From contig JH720364.1 of NCBI GenBank assembly GCA_000231825.2, positions 119,138-183,137 on the forward strand: a stretch of DNA of 64,000 nucleotides, read 5' to 3'. This DNA comes from Tetrahymena elliotti 4EA (lineage: Eukaryota; Ciliophora; Oligohymenophorea; Hymenostomatida; Tetrahymenidae). The position numbers were made by a program, and so were the translations under genes. The notes beneath the pieces were generated by a model. It was not told where the DNA came from and did no database searches. It saw nothing but the letters and a program-made list of their open reading frames with translations. Shown one piece after another: positions 13,380 through 29,100 of the stretch (position 1 is the stretch's first letter; every line of letters starts with the position of its first letter).

Positions 13380-13765
13380 GAAATATATTTTTTAGGAAGC
13401 AAACAAATGTTGATTAAAATTTAAAATGCGAGTAAAAATTGAATAATTAGTGGAAGTTTTAATTATTTTAATATTCTTAAATTAAAGTAAAATTAATCTA
13501 ATTACAAATTATGTTCAGTGTAAAGATATATAAATTAGTTCATAATTGCCACTAATTGTAAACATTAAATTTTCTATTTTGGTTAAAATTTTTAATATAT
13601 TTTTTAACAAGCAAAAAGAATATTTTATTGAAATGCAAATTAAAATTGACGAGTTAGTTGAAGTTTTTGTCATTTTTATATTTTTAAGTTAAATTAATAT
13701 TATTACAAATTTTATTCAGTGTAAAGATAATATAAATTAATTAGTTCATAATTGTTATTCTTAGA
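13380..13765. repeat. diverged tandem duplication, about 200-bp unit
   Basis: Two neighbouring segments, about 13380-13560 and 13580-13765, match with an offset near 201 bp. The best core contains TTCAGTGTAAAGATA and TAGTTCATAATTG (around 13514-13548 and 13713-13754), preceded in both by ATTACAAATT. The copies carry small insertions, so the duplication is not recent. No coding content is visible. Confidence 0.6.
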
Positions 13766-13861
13766 AAACATAAAAATTATTCTTTGGTTAAATTTTTTAT
13801 TTTCTTGGTTAATTTTAATATTTGTAGCAACTGTGTATTCCATATTTCAATAAATTAGTTG

Positions 13862-13891
13862 AAATAAATAAATAAATAAATAAATAAATAG
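13862..13891. repeat. AAAT microsatellite
   Basis: A run of about seven tandem AAAT units (read as AAATAAATAAAT...) in intergenic DNA just downstream of the RVB1 stop. It probably arose by replication slippage. No function is implied. Confidence 0.8.
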
Positions 13892-14057
13892 AAAAATGAT
13901 AAAATGTTGTGATATTTTCAAGAAGATGAAATTAAACACAAAATATAAAATAACTATTAGAAAATTTGCTTGCAATAGATTATATACATTTCTATCTAAT
14001 TCTATTTAGATTGTTAAAAATTAAAATTTAATTAGAAATTAGTGATAGGCTGGCTTT

Positions 14058-16161
<2,104 letters not shown>

Positions 16162-18604
16162 TTCTTATAAGGCACTTTATTATTTTCAAAACTTCTACGC
16201 TTCTTTTATTTACTTTTTTAAAAATTATATTAATCAAAAAATAATGTTTGATTTTGTTTATTTCTTGAATTTTTGATTTAGCTTTTTTATATGTTTGTTT
16301 GCTTTTTATTGAAAGAAATCAAAAACTTAATTTTTTATAAATATAAATATATTTAATTTTTTATATTAAAATATATATAATTTTTTTTAGAATCTTTTTT
16401 AATTTTAAAATTTCGGATTTGTTTGTTTCAAAAATCTATTTAATTTCTAAATATCTTAACCTTTTATTTCCTTTTCGAATTAATCAATCAATCAATCATT
16501 CTAAATTAATTCATTCTTAAAATATTGTTCGCGGTCTATTCTTATATCTTTTTAACAATTATATAAAGATTTTGCTTTGATAACTAATATACCTTTTTTA
16601 ATTTTTATCGGTTTCAAAAATACTATTCAGTATTAAAATAGATTGTAAAAACATAGTGAATCAATTTACTTTAAAATTTAAAATAACTGATAAACACAAT
16701 AAATTTGAAATATATTACTTTCTTTGTAACTTATTTAGCTTTTTTATTTATTAATTAAAATTTGGAATAGTGTAATAAAATGAAGCTAATTCTAGCATGA
16801 AATTACAATAAAAAATTTGACAAAATCTTTTGAATAAAATATATTTCTGAATTAAAAATTTCAACAAAATCGAGAGATTATTCTTTTAAAAATATTGATT
16901 AAAAATTAAATTAATTCTTCTCTGATGATTAGTGATGATTGAATTATTCTTTTATATAACAATCAGAAATAAGCAACTTCAAATGCTCTTTTCTATTTAA
17001 AATGTCTTTTTTGCTTTCGATTTAAAAATATCAAGCTAAAATCATTTTTAAAAAGAAATATTCTAATTTTAAATTAGCCTATCAAGATTTTTATTTATAT
17101 TTTTGTAATATTATTTTTATAAAACAGTTTAAGAAATAAAATTTAACTAGATTACATCATTTTTTGAGTGTATGCTTATCGATTTCTGAAAATTTCTTTT
17201 ACTTGAAAATAAAATCTATTTATCCTAAAATATGTGTCTAGTGAATTTATATATGTAAGTAAGTGATGATGAAAATAAAAATTCATAAAGATTTATCATT
17301 CTAAAACTAATTTACCAAACTTTAGAAATTAGTTTTTTTATATCATTTTATTTTTAGTGTAAGCTTTCAAGCATTACATATTGTTAAAGATAAATATAGT
17401 AACCTATTTTTTAAAAATATCAATGGAAAATTCACCTGAATAATTTAAATATGTATTTTAAAGTAAAACTAATTTTCCTTATTTAAAAGTGTTTAAAAAT
17501 TATGACTAGATGATTTAAAAGCTGAGAGATTTTAATTTTACAAACTTATTTTCTCATTTAAAATGGAATTTTAAAAAAACATTTCATCCATTATTGGTAA
17601 TTTGGGATTAGTTTTAAAATATCTTCCAATAAAAAATGAAACATTTGCAAAAATACAACATAGCTAGATTCATTTACAAATTTGGATTAGAATCATTTGA
17701 AAAAAATCATTGTTGATAAAGTAAAAATGGAATTTTGTTAAATTATTCTACATCTAAAATTTATTTTATAGATAAAGAAGTAACACTAATTATACTGAGT
17801 CTAATTAATCTATTAATTTACAAAATTTTAATTTACAATGAAATTTTATGAATCAAAGTAAGTATCTAAAAATTAGTTTATGTATGTTATTAATTTTTTA
17901 TGATACTAACATTTTAGATTCTATTCATTTGTTTATTTTTGAAAATACATGTATTGGTTTTTAGAATCTCAGGTATTAATTTCATAAGATTGCGAAAAAG
18001 GAAATATAATAAATTAAAGTTAAGTTTAGGTGAAATGACTTCTTAAATAATTGATTCTATTTATTACTTTTTATGGAAATGTATTAACTAACTATCATGA
18101 TTATCTTTCATTTTATTAGATAGATAGATATATTCTGCAGATTTATTTATGGAAAGTATTAAATAAAAAGAAAAAAAACTTATCTTTTTTTACCAAAATC
18201 AACTAAAAAAGGCAGACAATTTCATTCAAAAGCCCATTTCGTAAATTTATATATCATATTTTGATTTTAATAAATATAAAGTAAACACTAAATATTTCAA
18301 GCAATTAAAGAAAGAAATACCTAATATAAAACAAATAAGAAATCTAATTACCTTATTCATCAAAGGTTTTAGCCATTTAGATTAACTAGTATTTAAGATA
18401 AATCTACAGATATCTTCTCAAACTTTTATTCCCCTCTACAATCACCTTAACTTTATAAGGCGTCAAATTAATAGGAGGTAGTAGTACAATATTACTTTAA
18501 AACCAACAGATTATAATATTAGTAGAGAATAGTTTAAGGTAAAAAAGGTTTTCTAGAATAGATAAAGCGTTAAAGAAATCATAGGAAGTGAAACGATAAA
18601 AAAT
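16162..18604. other. divergent intergenic region
   Basis: About 2.4 kb between the divergently read RVB1 and CCCH-protein genes, presumably holding both promoters. No gene supported. The frame upstream of ATG 18605 stays open to about 18320 without an ATG, so an extra 5' exon of the CCCH gene could lie here. No RNA gene was recognised. Confidence 0.45.
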
Positions 18605-21452
18605 ATGAGCAATTAGAATAATTGGATGTATTACAATAATAGTAATTAAGGAAATTAATAGTATCACCTTATGTAAAATAACAATAATAATGGAAATGGT
18701 AATTCTGCCAATAATAATTGCATGAATGGTAATAATAATTCTTAGCAGTAGCAACAAAATAATCATTCTTAGCCATAATATAGCATATAATAACAATAAT
18801 AGTATAATGAATAAATTATGCAAGCTATGTAGTAGTAATATAATCATTAAATGCACCATGCTCACTCTTAGGGTTCAAATAATGGAATGGTTTAGCCCCC
18901 TCCAGGCATAGCTTTCATGCATTAAACATTTCCTTAAGGCTAATTTCCCCACTAATATTAATAGGTGTATTCTTAGCAATAATAGTCATTACTCCTTTAG
19001 CAGTAGCAACAATAACAGACTTCTAATTGCTCGAGCAACTCAAGTCCTAATCAAAACCATCAATCATAGCCATAAAATATAAATAATAGTTAGCAATTTT
19101 AAGCACCCTAAAGTTAATCTCCTTAAACAAATTAGCAATAGCAATAACCATAACAATAGCAAAACTAAGGACAATAATAGCCAAAGCTATCAAGCAAACT
19201 TTAAAAATAATATTCTTTGATGGAAGAGAAACTAACCTAAGCATCAGAAGAAGAAAGATCAATTTCCAGTTATTAGCAGGAAGAGTTTCTTCTTGAACAT
19301 TTGGAACTAAGCCAATTTAAAATATATCCTTGTCCCAACCAAAATATGTAGCATAATCATAAATAATGCTAGTTTTATCATGGATTGAAGGATAGAAGAA
19401 GAGAAGGTACAAACTACTCACATGATCCTTGCCAATTTATTGACAGTTTTGGAGCAAATTGCCCTCTAGGAGATAAGTGCCTCAAAAGCCACAATAAGGT
19501 AGAATAACTTTATCGTCCAGATAAATACAAAACTAAATTCTGCACCCTATACCCAAGTAACTGTAAATCTTGTGAATATGGAATATTTTGCTCATTTGCT
19601 CATTCAGAAAATGATATTAATACTGAGTTAATACATAATTATGAATATGATGTAGACTTTTATATTTTTTACTACAAAACGGTGTGGTGTCCCTTTAATT
19701 ATATTAATCATGATAGAGGAATGTGTGTATATGCACATAACTGGTAAGATTATCGTAGAAAACCTCATTCAATAGAATTTGGATATGAGCCTGATGGATG
19801 TGAAAGTTGGAATCCTAACTCTTTTATCACTGAGTATGAAATAGGTTGTCCTAACAAACAAAATTGTAAAAAATGTCATGGCTGGAAAGAATTAGAGTAT
19901 CATCCCAAAATATATCGCACCAAACCCTGCTAATAACAGCCTTGCCCTAAAGGGAAAGCATGTCCATATTATCATAATTTACAAGAAAAAAGGTAAAAAT
20001 TTATATTATTATTTCTTAGACTAAGTTAAAATAGATACTAAGTTATTTCTTATATGGAAAACTTTAAAAATTAAAGAAGAATATATTTAAAGAATCAATC
20101 TGACAAAACATTTGAATTAAATTTATAAATTTACCTGAAATTCTAATTAATACCAATCTAATCTAATCTAATTTACAATTTAAATAGAAATCTTTCAAAT
20201 AATATACAATCTGAGTTATTTAGATATGCTCCTAGAAACAGAATCACTAAAAACTTATTTAAACAATCTTAGCATTTAATTCCTAAGGAAATAAAGTAAC
20301 CTTAATAGCCAGGAGGAGGAGGAGGAAATAACAATAATAATATTCCTGCGAATGGAAACAATAATATCAAGTAATAAATTTAATATAAAAAAAATCATAA
20401 TTTTATTTTTTTATAGTAATCAGACATGCAAAATAGCATAATTCAATAGCAGCCATTCACTTTCTTCTCAAAACAATAATTCGATAGCAAATTATTAAGG
20501 TTATTAAGATAATCCTAATATCAATACCTAGCAAGTCAAAAAGCAAGCATCTCTCAATTCAAAGAAAGCAAAAGGTAGTGCGGTTCTGTAAAAGATGAAT
20601 ACTTGCAATGATCTTTCATCTAATTTTTATGAGGAATCTAAAGATAATGAAAGGTAAATCTAAAAAAATTCATATTAATAATTATTTAATCAAAGATAAA
20701 TAATTAATAAATGTTTATTTGATTTACCATTTTTTTTTTTACTGAATATAAGGTATTAATAATTCCAAAGTGTTTATTAAGAAAAAACGTCGTAAAACTA
20801 ACCTTCTACACAATCTCCTCTCAAAAAACCAGGGATAGTGACAGCAAACAACAATAATAATCCAAATAAAAATGTCAAAAGAAGTGAGAGTTAATAATTT
20901 GAAGAATACGGTACTTAAAATTCTACACCTTAACCTTAATTTGGAGCTTAAGAAGAATAAAAAAAATAATTGAAAATTGCAGTTCCATTCATTTTAGAGG
21001 AGCAAAAAGATTCTGGTAAGAAATAGGCTACATCTGAAGTGAATAGTAGCTAGTAATAATATTCTGGAATGAAATAGAATAACAATTAATAGCAATCTTA
21101 GAATTAATAGGATTCATTATAGAAAGATCAATAAACAAATTAGATAGTCTAATTTGATTAATATAATAATGCCTTTTAAGCTTAACCAAGTTAACCAAGC
21201 AAATTGTAGAGACAAAATACATAAAATAGCAACCAAAGTATTCCTTACTAAGTGCATTATGATAATTCAAATTACAATAATTAAAATACCTCAGGCTTTC
21301 CTTAGTAAAGTGGAAGTTACTCGAAATAAAATTCGATGTAAAGTATAAACAATTGTAGCAGTAACAATTTAGATAATGTCTAATAAAAAAACTCAAGTGA
21401 CAAACAAGATGATGATTATGATTTTATTAATGACCTGATTAGTAACTTCTGA
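18605..21452 (+). CDS. CCCH zinc-finger RNA-binding protein, Unkempt/plant-TZF-like
   Basis: Probable cytoplasmic mRNA-binding regulator. Four exons: 18605-19992, 20188-20370, 20417-20653, 20753-21452; 835 aa. The first 235 residues are low-complexity Asn/Gln. From about residue 245 a cluster of Cys/His fingers follows: FKIYPCPNQNMQHNHKQCQF, DPCQFIDSFGANCPLGDKC, KTKFCTLYPSNCKSCEYGIFC, TVWCPFNY, GCPNKQNCKKCHGWKELEYH and KTKPCQQQPCPKGKACPYYH-type spacing. The order resembles Unkempt and plant tandem CCCH proteins, where the first finger precedes a charged RRR linker. The C-terminal 370 residues are again Gln/Asn/Ser-rich. Exon joins are supported by maintained phase. The start is the first in-frame ATG; an upstream exon is possible. 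Confidence 0.8.
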
Positions 21453-23122
21453 CTTGACTGATCAAACTGGTTTCGAATCAATAATATTTTTATACCAATA
21501 ATTTATAAATAATAATTTATCTCACTCAGTCTCAATAAATTCCGTTATTAGCAATTTTACTTATGCAACTAACAACTATTCATAAACAAATAAATAGAAT
21601 TACTCTTTTAAAATTATATCAACTAAAACTCACTAAGATGAATAAGAAAAAAATACTATAACTAACAACTAAATGAACTTGAAATTACTTGTAACTAACT
21701 CAAAATATTTTTAATGAAAGAAGAAAGTATTAACAACAATATATGAATCATTATTTACATTTAATTATTTTTTGAGCATCACTTAACAAATATTTAAAAT
21801 ATTGAAAAAAAAACAAAAATTTAACAATTTTACCTTTATTAGAAAACATTATATAAAATTATTTCACCATCTTCCAATTATCTTCATAAAAAATCTTAGA
21901 CTCTTTGCTTCTGAATTCTTGAGACTTGCCCAAAGATGAAAGTATTTCCTTATGATACAATCATCAGCCAACCACTTGATATTTCAAATACAATTATTTT
22001 AGATGTATGTATTCTTTGAGATAATTTAATTCATTTTATAATAAAACTAATAGAATTTCAAATGTTATATTTTATAAAAATTTATCTTTATCTTCAAAAT
22101 GTATTACAAATATTTTATTTTTTAATATTATTGAAATTTATTAAATCTAATTAATCTCTTATTGTAAAATTCTTTACGCTTTTATCAAACAAAATAAACT
22201 TACAAGAAAATCAGCTTTTAAAAATAGTACATTGCATGAAAATTTTAAGAAATAAAGTAAAATATTTTGATTAGTAAAACGTGAGAGAACTTTTCTTAAT
22301 TAACTGAAAATTAAAAAAAATAATAAAATCTATTTAATTTTGTTAATTATTTTAAAAATTTTTCATTTCAAACATTCTATTTTATAAAAATGTATCTTTC
22401 TCTATTCTGAAATGTATTAAAAATACTACATTTTTAAATAGTTTTATCAATTATTTTATTCTTAAATTTTTATTTATAAAATTAAAGAAAATAAATTTAA
22501 AGTCTTTTTCAAAGAAATTTACAAGAAAATCAGCTTTTGAAGAAGAATTTTATTAGTTTTAAAAAAATAATAATATAAAAAATAAAAAAATATTGTTTAA
22601 TAAAAAACCATATAAATTGGTTACAAGAAAGGATTAGAAAATAATAAAATCTATTTTAATTTTTTTAATTGCTCTCTTAGAATAATTCTGAATGTATAAC
22701 TTCAATTTATTTCTTATTAAATGCTTTGATGATATTAATATAACATGTTATACTTCAATTTTTATCAGATGTGAAATAAAAAAAATAAGTTAGTTGCTTT
22801 CTCTTATTTAATTTTTTAAGCAAATATTGAAGGAGTGTTAAAAAATAATAATTTTATTTTTAAAAAATAAAATGTTGATTTGATATTATATGTTTATTCA
22901 AATTTGTAAAAACTATCTATAAGTTTTAAATAAATTAATCAAAATAAATTTTTTTATAGGTTTGAGAAGAGATTTTTAAGTTACTATTTTTTTTTTTGCG
23001 CACATATAAAAAATTAAGATATACGATTACTATAAAAAGAAGGAGAACTAACAAAATATACAAATAAGTGGCAAGCATTTTAGGTAGATAAGATTTTTGA
23101 AAAGAAAGAAACATTAAAAGAA
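21453..23122. other. intergenic with tandem duplication and possible upstream exon
   Basis: About 1.7 kb between the CCCH gene and CFAP65. It contains a diverged direct duplication (listed separately). A short coding-like frame at 21936-22008 ends at a GT donor and may be a 5' exon of the next gene. The CFAP65 frame is also open upstream of its first ATG, back to about 22995. Confidence 0.45.
22056..22665. repeat. diverged tandem duplication, about 310-320-bp unit
   Basis: Segments about 22056-22345 and 22367-22665 match in order. Shared blocks are TTCAAA(TG/CA)TT.TATTTTATAAAAA (22056 and 22367), TACAAGAAAATCAGCTTTT (22200 and 22520) and AATAATAAAATCTATTT (about 22320 and 22640). The offset drifts from 311 to 320 bp through small indels. 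Noncoding in all frames. Confidence 0.65.
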
Positions 23123-26100
23123 ATGGATGACGATTATGAATCTTTGAGAATGAGTTTAATAGATCGAAAAAAGAAGGATGTAATTCATAAGCCTATTTTG
23201 AATGATATTGGTGAGTCTATTGATTTTGGATTTCAAGCTGTTAATTAGATTTAAGAAAAAACATTCATTTTAGAAAATAGAAATGATTATTCAGTTGAAT
23301 GGAATTTTGAATCTGAAGTATTTTAAGTAACTCCTTCTTTTGGTGTTTTAGAAGGCAAAGGAGGTAAGTAAATAGTAGTTATATCATTTACTCCTTTAGA
23401 AGCATCAGCAATTTTGAATACAATTATATTAAATATTGATAAAGAAAAGCCTAGGATTATAAAAGTAAGTGGGATAGGAAAATATCCATTTATTTAACCA
23501 TAAGCTAGAAAAATTTAGTTTAATACTTTGCTTGTTGGAAAAACTCTGACAAGAGAGGTAATTGTGAAAAATCTTAGTTAAGTTGGTACTTTATTTACTA
23601 TAACAAGACTGGTAAATGATGAATTTAAAGATTCTTCTTTTTCTATTAACTCTTCAAGTGGATTTATTCCAGCTCAATCATCATTTTTAGTTGCTATAAC
23701 ATTTAAGCCATAAGTTGAGGGACTATGTTCTATAGCCCATTGGAAAATTGAAGCTCCTGGAGGTAATAGTGCTCAAATAACTGCTATTGGAGAGGCTGAA
23801 GGATTTAGTATAAGATTAAGTGATTAAAGCATTAATTTTGGTGAAGTAAAAATTGAAACAGAATCAAGCAGAATTTTAACAATTTATAATGATAGCGATT
23901 TGCCGACTAAATATCAGTTTTATATTGACTAAAATAGCATATTTAGTATTTAGAAAGCCAAAGGTGTAATAAAAGATCATTCTTATGTGAGAATGCTAGT
24001 TTCTTTCGTTCCACGCCATACAATATGCTATTACTAGAGAGTATATTGTGTTATTTAAAATCACAAAGTAATCTATGTCGATCTTTTAGGTACATGTTAT
24101 GATTTATTATTTAAACCTCTCCCTTTGGTTTAACAGCAAATTGATTCCTTTAGAAAGAGAGTCATAGAAGGTAGATTATCAAATATTGATATGAAATACA
24201 TGGAGAATTCTATTTTACTTAAAATTTAATAAAATTCACCTCTTGGCAAACTAAAAACGTCTCATAATCTTAGCCAATAATTAGCCATTACAAATGGAAC
24301 TAACTTTTCTGTTGGTTAATTTGGTAACTACTCACAACTAAATAACTTAAGTTTGTAGTAGTAAAATCAGTTGAACAACAATAGTATTATACTTCAAAAT
24401 TAAAAGAAATAGCTTATTTCCTCTCAATCCCATTAATAGTTATCAGTTTATAAATCTTAAGGATAATAAGGAAAGGTAGTCAATCCTAATAATAGGTACT
24501 CAAAAAATAATTTAAGCCCTCAAAAAAACTCTTCTTAAAATAAAAGTTTACTTTTAACCAAAGAAAAATCAACTTAAATAGCAACAACAGTTGAAAGTTC
24601 TACTAAATAAATCACTACTACAAATAATAAAAATTCATAGTATAATGATATTTACAATACTTAAGGTACAATTGATACAGCTATTGCTAACTAAAATCTA
24701 GAGTAGCAATAATAATAGTACTTTGATCGAATTCCTGAAACTTATGAAGATGATAATACTTAGTTAAACTCCTAAATAGCTCTTCATAGAGAATTGTTTT
24801 TAAGTTAAACAAGTGGCACAAGATTAATCAGGATTAGTGTAAAATTTGATTTTTTTGCATTTAAATTGTTTTAAGAAATTTTTATTCATTAAAACCATCT
24901 TTAAATTAAATAATAATAATAATAAATAATTTTCTCTCTCATACAGTTTCATTTTAATGATTTTAATTTATTTTGTTTAAATTTGTAGGAAGAATTTATT
25001 GATTTTGGATTTTAAGAATTCATGACATTAAGCTAGGAAAGGGTTATTACCATATTTAATAATATGAATAGTAAAATTACTGTGTTTTGGACTATCTAAA
25101 AGAAAAGTAATAGCTTAGATAATAGTTTGTCTGTGTTCAGCGTTGTACCTGAAACAGCTTCTATTAAGCCAAATTCAAGAGTGGATTTCAAAATTTCTTT
25201 TCGTCCAGTTAAAAATTCTTATTATTTCTTTTAAGATCTTCAATTTGTTGCTTACAAATATAGCGAAAAGTTAACTAAAAATGTTGTAGATGAATTTTAA
25301 AAATCTATTTTAGCTTAGTCAATGAAATTGACATCTGATTAACTAGCTCTTACTCATACACAATCTTAACATTCTCTAAAGTAACTAATTTTTTATTTTA
25401 AATATTAAACCTTATTTATTTTCTTTAGGACATCCACTATTTTCTAAAAAACTCTTAACAAAATGGATTACATAGCTGACGAAACTCTTCCACCTTTTTC
25501 TGGATTTGTAAGCTGTGTTGGACATTCATTTGGACCTTATAGCCAAATATATATTCCTATGGTTGATTTTAATCCTTCTAGTAAAGTAAGTCTAAAATTT
25601 TAGATATTTAGTAGATATTTAAATATATTTTTTAAATTAGATATTTTTTAAATCTTGTAGAGTAGGAGAAGTATCATACTAATCTGTAGAGCTATAAAAT
25701 TAGGGAGACACTCCAGTATATTTTAGAGTTTAAAGGGACCCTAAAAATATTTATAGTGTATACCCGTAAGTAGGTTTAATTTAGCCTAAATAATTTATTC
25801 TGTTAGTCATATAGTTTGCTCCATAGAAAGCTAAAAAATATGAGTATTAAGTTAACATAGTTCTCAACCACAACAATTCAAACATAAAACCTTTAAACCT
25901 TTATGGTTTTTGCAGTGAACCTCTTGTTGATATTTAAAATGATGGAAAGCTTTTCTTTCCTCCATGCTTTCTTGGAGTATACTCAAAACAGAAAGTAAAA
26001 GTAGAAAATAGATCTAAAATTAATCTAGAATTTGATATTGTTGTTCCTGACAAATACAAAGAAATGTTACATTTTGAACCTTAATAGGGAGTTATGAAAC

Positions 26101-29100
26101 CAAATGAGCATATATTTATAACATGTGGATTTGTCCCATACCAAAAAAGAAATTATAAAATCAAGCCAATATTTAAAGCAAAAGAAAGAATAGATTTAAC
26201 TTAATCTATGGTTGGATACTTTTTACCAGGTAACAAATTTTTATCAATTAACCAACACATTTAAATGTGATGTGATGATATTTTTAAAAGTCTCAACTAT
26301 TTCTAATAAATCTTTTTACAATTTGATTTATGGTAGAAGTAGATGATAATAATAATAATAATAATAGTGAAAATTAATTAACACATTCTTATTATTCAGA
26401 TCTTATTAATTATTTAAAAATTCTAATAAAATTATCATATATTTATAGGATCTGGAAGCAGTGAGTAGTAATAGATACAACATGAAGATGAAAAATTAAA
26501 TCTCAAGTCTATAGAAAAATAGCTTGAGATTTGTGCTAGAGGAGCTGATGGATCTATTACTATTAAACCAGAAGTAATTGATTATGGAATAGTAAAGGTT
26601 AATTTTTCATAAAGAATGACTGCTCAAATACGAAACGACTCTAATTGCACTTTTTACATTTAATTAAAACTCATCAACAATGATGAATAAGAAGAAACTA
26701 TTAAACAATAAAGCTAAACATAGCTAGCATAGCTTATGAGTGACTAAGAAATTGATTTAAGAAGGAGAAAAAACAAAAATAAATCTAATTAATTAAATAA
26801 TGAAGAGGAAGAAGACGAAGAGTAAACAAAAGCTTAGAAGACAAATTAAAAGGATCCCATTTAAAAAGATAGGTAGTTTTATGATGAAGAAACTATTCGC
26901 TAAAACTTCAAGCTTGATTTCACAGAAGGAATTATTTCAGCCAACTCAAAGATAGATATTGGAATTATTTTTTGTCCCAGCTAAGTTAACCTTTTTAATA
27001 TGAAATTGGAAGTAGTAGCGACAGAGTATAATCCAAAAGCTAGTATAACTCGTTCATAAAACAAGTAATTTGTATAAAAGACCTACCTAAAAATTAAAGC
27101 TAATGGAAACTATCCATTGTTAAAAATAATTGATGTTAGAAATGATGCAATTAGTGTAGCATCTTTATGGTAGAACTTTTAGATTAATAAAATAAATTAA
27201 GAGTTAGCTACTGATTTAAATGAAGATGAAATTAACTTTTTAAGAATAGAATAGCTTAACATAGAATAAGCATAAAAACTCCAAAAAAAATTAAAAAACT
27301 ACACATGGAATTTTGGTTACTTGCCAAATAATAAAAATGTGAAGCCAAGAAAGATTGTTGTAACAATTTAAAACATAGGAGGTACCGAACTAGACTTTGA
27401 CTTCAAGTTACCATCTGACAGCTAGGTAATTATCAAATATTTATTTTGTTTAAAGAATATTCGGCCTTTTAAGCGCTTTGCTAAAAAAGACAATTTTATT
27501 AATCAAATAAAAATATCAAGTAAGCAAAAAAATCAAATAAAAGTCAAAGCATTGTTAAACTTTAATGATAAGTTTTAAGAGGTCTTAAACATAGATCTAT
27601 TTTGATGAAAAATAAAATAAATTTTGATTAAAGTAATACAGTTAAAAAATTGAGCCAAGAAAAACCACTTCATTATTTTTGCCAATCAATTTTTTTAATT
27701 TTTAGGTTTTTTTATTCTATTTAAAATAATACCTTTTCAAAAAAGTTTTATCTGAAAAAAATATTTAATAATTTGTTATCAAATATTACTTACTAGTTGA
27801 ATGATTTTTAATTTTAAGTAGATGATTAAAAATAATAAAAAATAAAAAAATTAACCTGAATCGAAATTTAAGATTAAAATTTTTAATCCTTTCATAAAAA
27901 TATTTATTATTCTCAAGAAAATTACTTTCAAAATAGCATCCATACCTTAAAATTAAACTTAAAGATTTTCTATTAATAAGCAGTAATTATTTGAACTATT
28001 TCTTTAAAAAGTTTAATTTGAATGCAAAATTTTAATTTAAAATATAATTAAATAGACAATACACGTTATTTATTTAATTTATAGAAAAACTTTGAAAGAA
28101 AATAATAATCTCGAAATATTTTTTATTAATTTTTCTTTTAAAATAAAAAAGATTGATTTAGAGCCTTGGGCTGATCCTGGTGAGCTTTAAGGAGATGAAG
28201 CATATGAAAAAGCCATCATAGATAGAAAAATCTTTTAAATTATTCCTAAATCAGGAACTTTAAAGCCTCAATAACTTTAAGATATATAATTGATATATAG
28301 TCCTGGTAATGTTGATGACGGTTTCTAGATTTTATCATAAAAGTAAGAAAAAGTTACTTCTGAAAATCACCTTTTAAGAGTAGTTTTACAAATAAATAAT
28401 GGTAAGCCTTTAGTTATAAATCTAAAAGGAATGATGCTTTCTCCTACACAAGGCATGCTTTCAGTTAAATAAAATAGAATAAATTTACCTGATTGTCCTA
28501 TTGGCATGATTTTACCATTGCAATATCCTATTGAAATATAAAATGTTGGCTTAACAAAATTAAATTATTCAATTGAGGTTTAAGAAATAGATGAAAAAGG
28601 CTAAAATATTGATTCAAAGTTTGAAATTTTTAACATTTCTAATAGAAATGGATCTTTAATGCCTAATGAGAAATAATATTTATATTGTTTATTCAAGCCT
28701 CTTGAAGCAAAGAAATATTATCACATACTTAGTATAAAAGCAACAGATTTTATGAAGCCTCTTAAAGATATTAGATTGCATGTTGTAGGATAAGGATTTT
28801 CAAAAATTCCTAAAAAAGTAATCTCATCTATAGAAAACGAGTATCCATAGTAGCGTTCTTCTGTTTCTGCTATTGGTAGTAAAGTTTGCTTCTCTATTGA
28901 AGAGATTGATTTTGGTGAGCTTAAACCTCATTAATAGATCACAAGAATTATTATCTTATATAATTTATCTAGCAATGATAAGCTATCATTCGATTTCACA
29001 TACGGTTTTTCATTACAAACAAAGGCTCCAGGATTAATTTGGTAATTTTCTTTTTTTTAATATGATTGTTTATTTTTTTTAGCTTTTTTCCTTGTTTGCA

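Larger units (their letters stand above)
12921..14057. other. intergenic with diverged tandem duplication
   Basis: The region between RPN11's start and the stop of RVB1, both minus strand. No gene was found. It holds a diverged direct duplication and an AAAT microsatellite, listed separately. Promoter elements for RPN11 should lie at the left end. Confidence 0.5.

Noticed and set aside
18497..18865. Minus-strand Ile/Leu-rich frame
   Set aside because: Antisense of the Asn/Gln-coding repeats (AAT, CAA, TAA, TAG) at the start of the CCCH protein; composition is an artefact.
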